This document shows positions 63,763 to 64,000 of a DNA stretch of 64,000 bases, in pieces. The position numbers and the translations under genes are program-made. The stretch lies in NCBI GenBank assembly GCA_011800805.1, contig MPNW01000105.1, positions 113,092 through 177,091 of the forward strand, written 5' to 3'. Below the pieces are notes generated by a model. The model had not been told where the DNA came from. It saw only the letters and a list, made by a program, of their open reading frames with translations, and did no database searches. This DNA is from Hirudo medicinalis (taxonomy: Eukaryota; Annelida; Clitellata; Hirudinida; Hirudinidae). Numbering within the stretch: the first letter of the stretch is position 1; each line of letters begins with the position of its first letter.

Positions 63763-64000
63763 ATTATCGATAATTGCAATTTAAATAATAATTACTATCG
63801 ATTGATTGCCTGAGAGTTATGATGGTGATCAAGAAGGAGCTTGTGAGAGATTCTGGCTCAGCATTAGAAGCATTAACGTTTAAGATGGTAGCGCGAAAAC
63901 AAAAAATGAAACGTGCACCTCTCATAATTGAACAATCACGCTTTATTAATCAGATTGATTCATTCATTTATTCGTGAAATAATGCATTATCAAAACACTC

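Larger units (their letters stand above)
62486..64000. other. Intergenic, microsatellite-rich
   Basis: Contains a (TTA)n run near 62683-62720 and further arrays at 63191, 63501 and 63736. The short frames at 62904-63136 are not supported. Confidence 0.5.

Noticed and set aside
1..64000. CRISPR arrays, operons, bacterial promoters or phage genes
   Set aside because: The window is animal nuclear DNA with spliced genes; the tandem arrays are simple microsatellites without spacers.

Overview
This is a 64 kb stretch of nuclear DNA from an invertebrate animal. The genes are split by many mostly short GT-AG introns. The protein set is metazoan: a TCF/LEF HMG-box factor, CUL5, GLE1, SLC25A51, PTCD1 and a Ly6/uPAR-fold protein. 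The intergenic DNA is AT-rich and full of tri- and tetranucleotide microsatellites. Decayed Tc1, hAT and LINE copies and single N bases point to a draft assembly. I cannot name the phylum from the sequence alone.

Layout. 0.2-2.0 kb: 3' part of PTCD1 (+). 3.5-19.8 kb: a complete 11-exon TCF/LEF gene (+), with a beta-catenin-binding N-terminus, an HMG box and a basic tail. Its large introns carry (TTA)n and other repeats. 23.3-28 kb: a cluster of mobile-element remains, namely a nearly whole Tc1 element, a hAT transposase fragment, a tRNA-like sequence, a second Tc1 fragment and a LINE reverse-transcriptase remnant. 30-31.9 kb: a three-exon gene (-) for a secreted, probably GPI-anchored Ly6/uPAR-domain protein. 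34-36.8 kb: SLC25A51 (+) followed by a truncated, broken second copy. 37.5-39.1 kb: a head-to-head pair of unrecognised membrane-protein genes. 39.7-43.0 kb: GLE1 (-), complete in 12 exons. 44.1-50.1 kb: CUL5 (-), essentially complete. 51.4-52.8 kb: a five-exon EF-hand gene (+). 53-61 kb: mostly repeats with no gene I can support. 61.5-62.5 kb: the last two exons of an unrecognised gene (+). The remainder is microsatellite-rich.

The genes look like an ordinary chromosomal neighbourhood rather than a functional cluster: mitochondrial RNA processing, Wnt transcription, mitochondrial NAD+ import, mRNA export, ubiquitin ligation and calcium binding. I checked splice phases by hand. All exons of TCF, GLE1, CUL5, SLC25A51, the LU protein and the EF-hand gene join in frame, which is the main support for these models. 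I see no new multi-gene system. The parts most worth following up are the uncharacterised small membrane and secreted proteins, the orphan exons near 61.5 kb, and the mobile-element cluster.
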